Shown here one piece after another: positions 59,943 to 64,000 of a stretch of DNA of 64,000 nt. The position numbers were made by a program, and so were the translations under genes. Source of the DNA: Rhexocercosporidium sp. MPI-PUGE-AT-0058 (Eukaryota > Ascomycota > Leotiomycetes > Helotiales); contig JAGTJL010000007.1 in NCBI GenBank assembly GCA_020746875.1, positions 2,666,001-2,730,000 on the forward strand, written 5' to 3'. Under the pieces are notes generated by a model. The model ran no database searches. It saw nothing but the letters and a program-made list of their open reading frames with translations, and had not been told where the DNA came from. How positions within the stretch are numbered: position 1 is the stretch's first letter; the number at the start of each line of letters is the position of its first letter.

Positions 59943-62900
59943 AACTCGCCTATTGAATTTGTTAGGATGTGGAGAAGTAATGACATGGGAAAGAAGATGA
60001 CAGTGAAAAGGAAACATAATGAGTACCTCATGCTAGATTCATTACAACTCTACACTCTTGCTTTGTTGGATGGATTGGTAGCACTCTCTCTTAGACGGGT
60101 AATTCGAAATACAGCTGTTACTTGATTCTTGTTCAACAAAACCTTGATGATATCACCTGAGAAAACAAACAAGCATTGTTGATAGACGGTGCCAAGCAAT
60201 TGTAGCGATAGAAATAGTCCTATTCTAGACTACATAATTCTCTATATGTATTGTGGTAGGAAGGAACCTCAGATGTTTCTTTATCACATGACTAAGCAGT
60301 TCTTCTCCTATATAAGAGACCATCACTTAAAAGTTGTACAAGTATAAGCTATCTCACACATATTCTATTTAATGCAACATTTTTCTTGTCCTATTTAACT
60401 GATTTTTGTTCTTGAAGCATGCAATATCTTAAGAAATAATAAATCTATTATTTACCAAAGCTAAGAAATCCCCCAGTGCCTCGCTCGTTACTACCTCTCG
60501 CCTACCCATCCTCCCCAAGCCCTTTCTCTTCCTTTCGAGAAATCCCAATGCTGAACTTGAAAACTTCCTTGGTTCTTAATAAACTTGAATGACACGACAT
60601 CAAGCGCCTACCCACCCTAGTCTTTGAATACATGACTCTGCTGCGGAGATCAACGGATCTACGGCGCACTCGATGCCGAGATGCGAGAGGGCCAGGTCAA
60701 TGTTGGACAAGTCACAAACTAAAGGACGGAGAAGCAGGTCTGATAGCGTGACTATCGTAAGCGATTGCTCGCCTGAAAGGTGGTGGGGTTGTGCCTGATG
60801 ATCAGTTTGAGTTGGGCATCCTTTGTCGCAGCTATAATCAAGGTCAGTCAGGTGGTACCGTTGCTCTTTATATGTTTCTCCAAGAATCTTATCTATGAGA
60901 ACCGTGGATGGATGTTACCATGGCTTAATACCTAACGCTAAATTACAAATTTTTTGGGGACTTCTGTTTCTTACGTCCCTTTCGTTTCCGGTATCAAATC
61001 ACGATATTTCCAAAGTCACGTATGCCCAGACTTGCGACTCTCACAGAATTCCCAACGTCCATTGGCTTTTACGAGGCCAGCAGGTATGCGGACGCCCTCC
61101 TGACACCCCACCACATACGTAGTACTCCCAGCAAAGGAAGGAGAAGAGAAATCCCAACAGAGGCAACAGATTACGTGATGTAATACGGATCTAGTTTTTT
61201 TCTCTGCGCCATCTCCACAGCCACGTCCATTGTACGCTTCAGCACCTGCTACATGAAGAGAGAAATTATTGATAATCCAAAGCCTCTATTTATCTTTCCG
61301 CCTGCTGGACCAACAAGCGATACGATACACAATTCCCTCACCCTCTCCATCTCTGCCACGACCCTGGTAAGGTCTCAGCAGCTCAACAGTATCTTTTCTT
61401 CTGGTCGAGTTTACCGCGAAGGCGATGAGCTGGTCAGCAAGTTAATCGTCGATATAGAAGTCCGACAGAGGATCCCTACATCTGACACGTTGTTAGCTTC
61501 ATGTACAATATGAACCGATATCATCAAGACTATATAGGAAGGCCGCAGCTAAGCCGCCGAGGAGCAGCTGTCTATGAGTCGAGGTTGCTGTCTTTAGCTT
61601 TCATATCAGTTATTTGGGATTCCTAACATGTAGCTACTTAATAGCCAAATCCTATTACTATCTCATATCCGCCTACCTTAATACTCCCCTCCCTATTCCG
61701 CAGCACCACCTAGAGATTCCTCCGAATCAATGCTCAGCAAGCCAAACCCTACAGACCTACGGCAACGTCGAATACAATCATAGGAACTAGTCAAGAGTCC
61801 GAAGGAGCCCCCGGAACTCATTCAGTCAGACGATCCTGGGTCAGTGCTCGAAGTCGAGAGGAGCAGTCCTCAAGCTCGAAACAGGGCGCCCGCGAACTCA
61901 AAGGTCGCTTGCACGATCAACACCTTTCAATTCTACGAATAGAACACGTCAATTATCATTCAGGCCATCCTTTGATACAAAGAACAGCGATGACCCTGGG
62001 GAAGGACGAGGTGCAACTGCCTGCAACCGAAGCAGTCGACGCACCGCATGTAAGGGTGAACTTATCCATGGAGTCAAAACGCCTCAAGCCAAAGTGCGAG
62101 GCAAAAAGACGAGAAGCCAATTTATTGGAACCGCTCCAAGGAAACGAATCTGGGTCAGACGCAGCCTCGGCATACGGAAGTCTACGAAACAGGAGTCGTC
62201 AGCAAGTTGTAGGGAGGTGATTGAATGGTGGCAGGAAATGTGGATTTGCAATTGCGGAATACGGCTATTTGTTCTTGCATGGATTTTAGGCCAACATCAT
62301 GGCTGCGTGGCTTGACAGTAGTGCTGATGATCCCGAGACAGAATATGGCCGTATGTCATATGGTTAGATAGCTTCTTAAATGCATAACTACCTCGTCTGA
62401 CCTTCACCTTTTTCAAATAGGTTCGCAGTGATTGAAAGTCTTTGTGGATTGTAGATCTAGGCCAATTTCTACTCAAAATTCGGCTAGAAAGTAAAATCTC
62501 ATCAATGCTAGTAGGGCTGAAAGTAGGCCGGACCAACCGCTCCGCCGTTAGCATCTCCTGCCCTTGGTTTTAGGCTTCCTCGAGGTTCTTCTCATCTCCG
62601 ATAATCTGGCTTGCTTGGCTGTCACTCAAAGTCCTCGAGAGAAAATTTTTGACCCTTCCACGAGCTACGCTACCAGCTGCGTCAGAATTCTTGAGAAACT
62701 CTCGTCAACAGCGATCATTACTCGGTCTCTCCCCATCTTCAGTTTCTTCAAATCATAGGTCTGGTTTCCTCCATGTTCTTCTAGCCGTGGCAAATAATAA
62801 CCACTAGTCCGGAAGCGCAGCCTCTGGTGCCTTAGGTAGCGGTGGCTTGGAGCTGGGTGCAAGCGGGGTGTTGTATGTCGCTGCGTGGCTCTATTTTGGA

Positions 62901-63704
62901 TAGCTCGTAGATCGCGTCTGCGGATTTCCACGTAAAACCCAGGGAGTGATTAGTAAAAGTGACTTAAGATGTGCAGCGAAGAAAGAAGTGACATCAATAG
63001 ATTGGCATTGACTTACTTCTCTCTGACCCCCCCTTTCCGAGTCTCACTGTCACACTTGCTCCTACTGAACACAAGTCTTGCCTTGGTGATAATCTGTGAA
63101 ACATATTTTTAAGCAGTTAGAATCTCGTCCGGAGCAGTGGCGGTTTAGAGGAAGAGATTTGAAGTCATTACAAGTGGACGAGGCACGTATTGAGATTGAG
63201 CTAAGCGCTGGCTTGGGTGTTTAAGATGACTGGCAGGAAATATTCGGGTTATGAGATAGGTGAAGGTTCTGGTTTGAGCGGTCAGTGGACAGGTTGGGAA
63301 AGTGGTCCGGAAAGCGCTGTTATTCGGCTCAAGTTGATTCCAACATACAAACTTCTTTGCCAATTATTCTTCATCGCTCTGGTGGGCTTGTGAGATTAGA
63401 TTAAGATAGCAGTGACATTTCTTGGTTGAGAATGGCAAGAGTGTATTGTTCTTGACGGGGTTTGGGGATTTGGGGATTTGCAGTTTGTGTTTCATTTAGT
63501 TATCTTCAAATTAAATGATGTTACATAATGTTTCATTTCATAACATCTCACTTACCTTTGTTAAATATTTACGACTTCATTAAGCTGGGAGTGAGACGGG
63601 TGCCATGAAAAATAGTATTGCTTTGAAAGTTACCAGACTTTAGATTCTATATATATGTAAGTCAAGACTCCTTTCTTCATCCCAGTTCAGTGTATCATCC
63701 TCAA
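59943..63704. other. Long intergenic region without a convincing gene
   Basis: Short open frames occur at 61253-61513, 61909-62315 and 62297-62931, none with a recognised motif. The 61916-62315 stretch has an Arg/Ser/Lys-rich plus-strand frame ending in a hydrophobic segment (LFVLAWILG) and might be the 3' end of a decayed or unmodelled gene. Confidence 0.4.
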
Positions 63705-64000
63705 TGGCGCACAATATGAGGGGCCAGAATGGTGCCTCGAGTTTTCGGTTGTCTGAGATCGAAGCTGGGGCTGGAGTCGATACTGGAGGTCAGTAATTAG
63801 AACTTGAGGGGAGCTTCCCGCACCTTGCACTATCTCAGCCAGACGAACATCATAAGAAAGATCAAATTTATCGCTTTCTCCGCAGCGCTACTTTACAATC
63901 GCTTCCTCTGGTGTTCCATTAAAGGAGTCGAAAACTGCATGATGACCTTGTTCCTCAAGGAAGATGGAGCAATCAAGAACTAGAGCGAGATTAGGCAGAG
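63705..64000 (+). CDS. Possible small gene near the window end
   Basis: A TATATATAT sequence near 63650 precedes an ATG at 63703-63705 in a good context, reading MAHNMRGQNGASSFRLSEIE and ending at a GTCAGT donor-like site near 63789. A possible acceptor (TCAGCCAG, about 63842) leads to a short frame that stops soon after. No family is recognised, and the gene, if real, may have further exons beyond the window. Confidence 0.2.

Overview
The window looks like a chromosome segment of a filamentous ascomycete (Pezizomycotina). Four things suggest this. Genes carry short 49-90 bp GT...AG introns with CTRAC branch sites. Repeats are AT-rich relics decayed mainly by C-to-T and G-to-A changes, the signature of repeat-induced point mutation (RIP). 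The gene families are typically fungal: HET domain, PigL_N/ankyrin, GH55, fungal gasdermin-like. There is also a hAT element with a clean 8-bp target duplication. Nothing visible fixes the genus.

Layout. 1-7610 holds two head-to-tail RIP-degraded Ty3/gypsy chromovirus copies. 7611-10000 is AT-rich to mixed sequence with palindromes and no clear gene. 10022-10379 may hold a small gene. 10618-14888 holds a subtilisin-like protease with an N-terminal DUF7580-like region (866 aa over four exons) and, upstream on the same strand, a 279-aa intronless protein resembling fungal gasdermins. 15463-19150, divergent from them, is an eight-exon gene fusing a zinc-finger region to a kinase-like domain that lacks catalytic residues. 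19796-20221 is a decayed TA-flanked inverted-repeat element abutting a dead LaeA-like methyltransferase fragment. 20708-23249 is a 13-exon MFS sugar transporter. 24487-27159 is a PigL_N/TPR/ankyrin protein. 27960-28730 is a GH55 relic. 30789-31691 is a conserved-looking hypothetical gene. 32354-35721 is a Ulp1-type protease region. 37080-38340 is a decayed coiled-coil gene. 39699-50734 is a large broken bacterial-type TcB/TcC (SpvB-RHS) gene, split by a 3,006-bp hAT element at 40878-43883. 52134-54179 is an intact HET-domain gene. 54348-57165 is an intact GH55 glucanase. 58886-59942 is a secreted lysozyme/transglycosylase-like protein. The last 4 kb has no convincing gene.

How the genes may fit together. 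The gasdermin-like gene and its protease neighbour match the known fungal arrangement in which a protease activates a pore-forming gasdermin to trigger regulated cell death (the HET-Q1/HET-Q2 type). The pseudokinase, ankyrin and HET genes nearby belong to families often found in fungal non-self recognition, so this segment reads as an accessory region rich in cell-death or incompatibility genes, repeats and horizontally acquired DNA. Exon boundaries come from reading splice signals and frame by eye. Where total coding length divides by three and motifs run through the junction, I consider the model strong.
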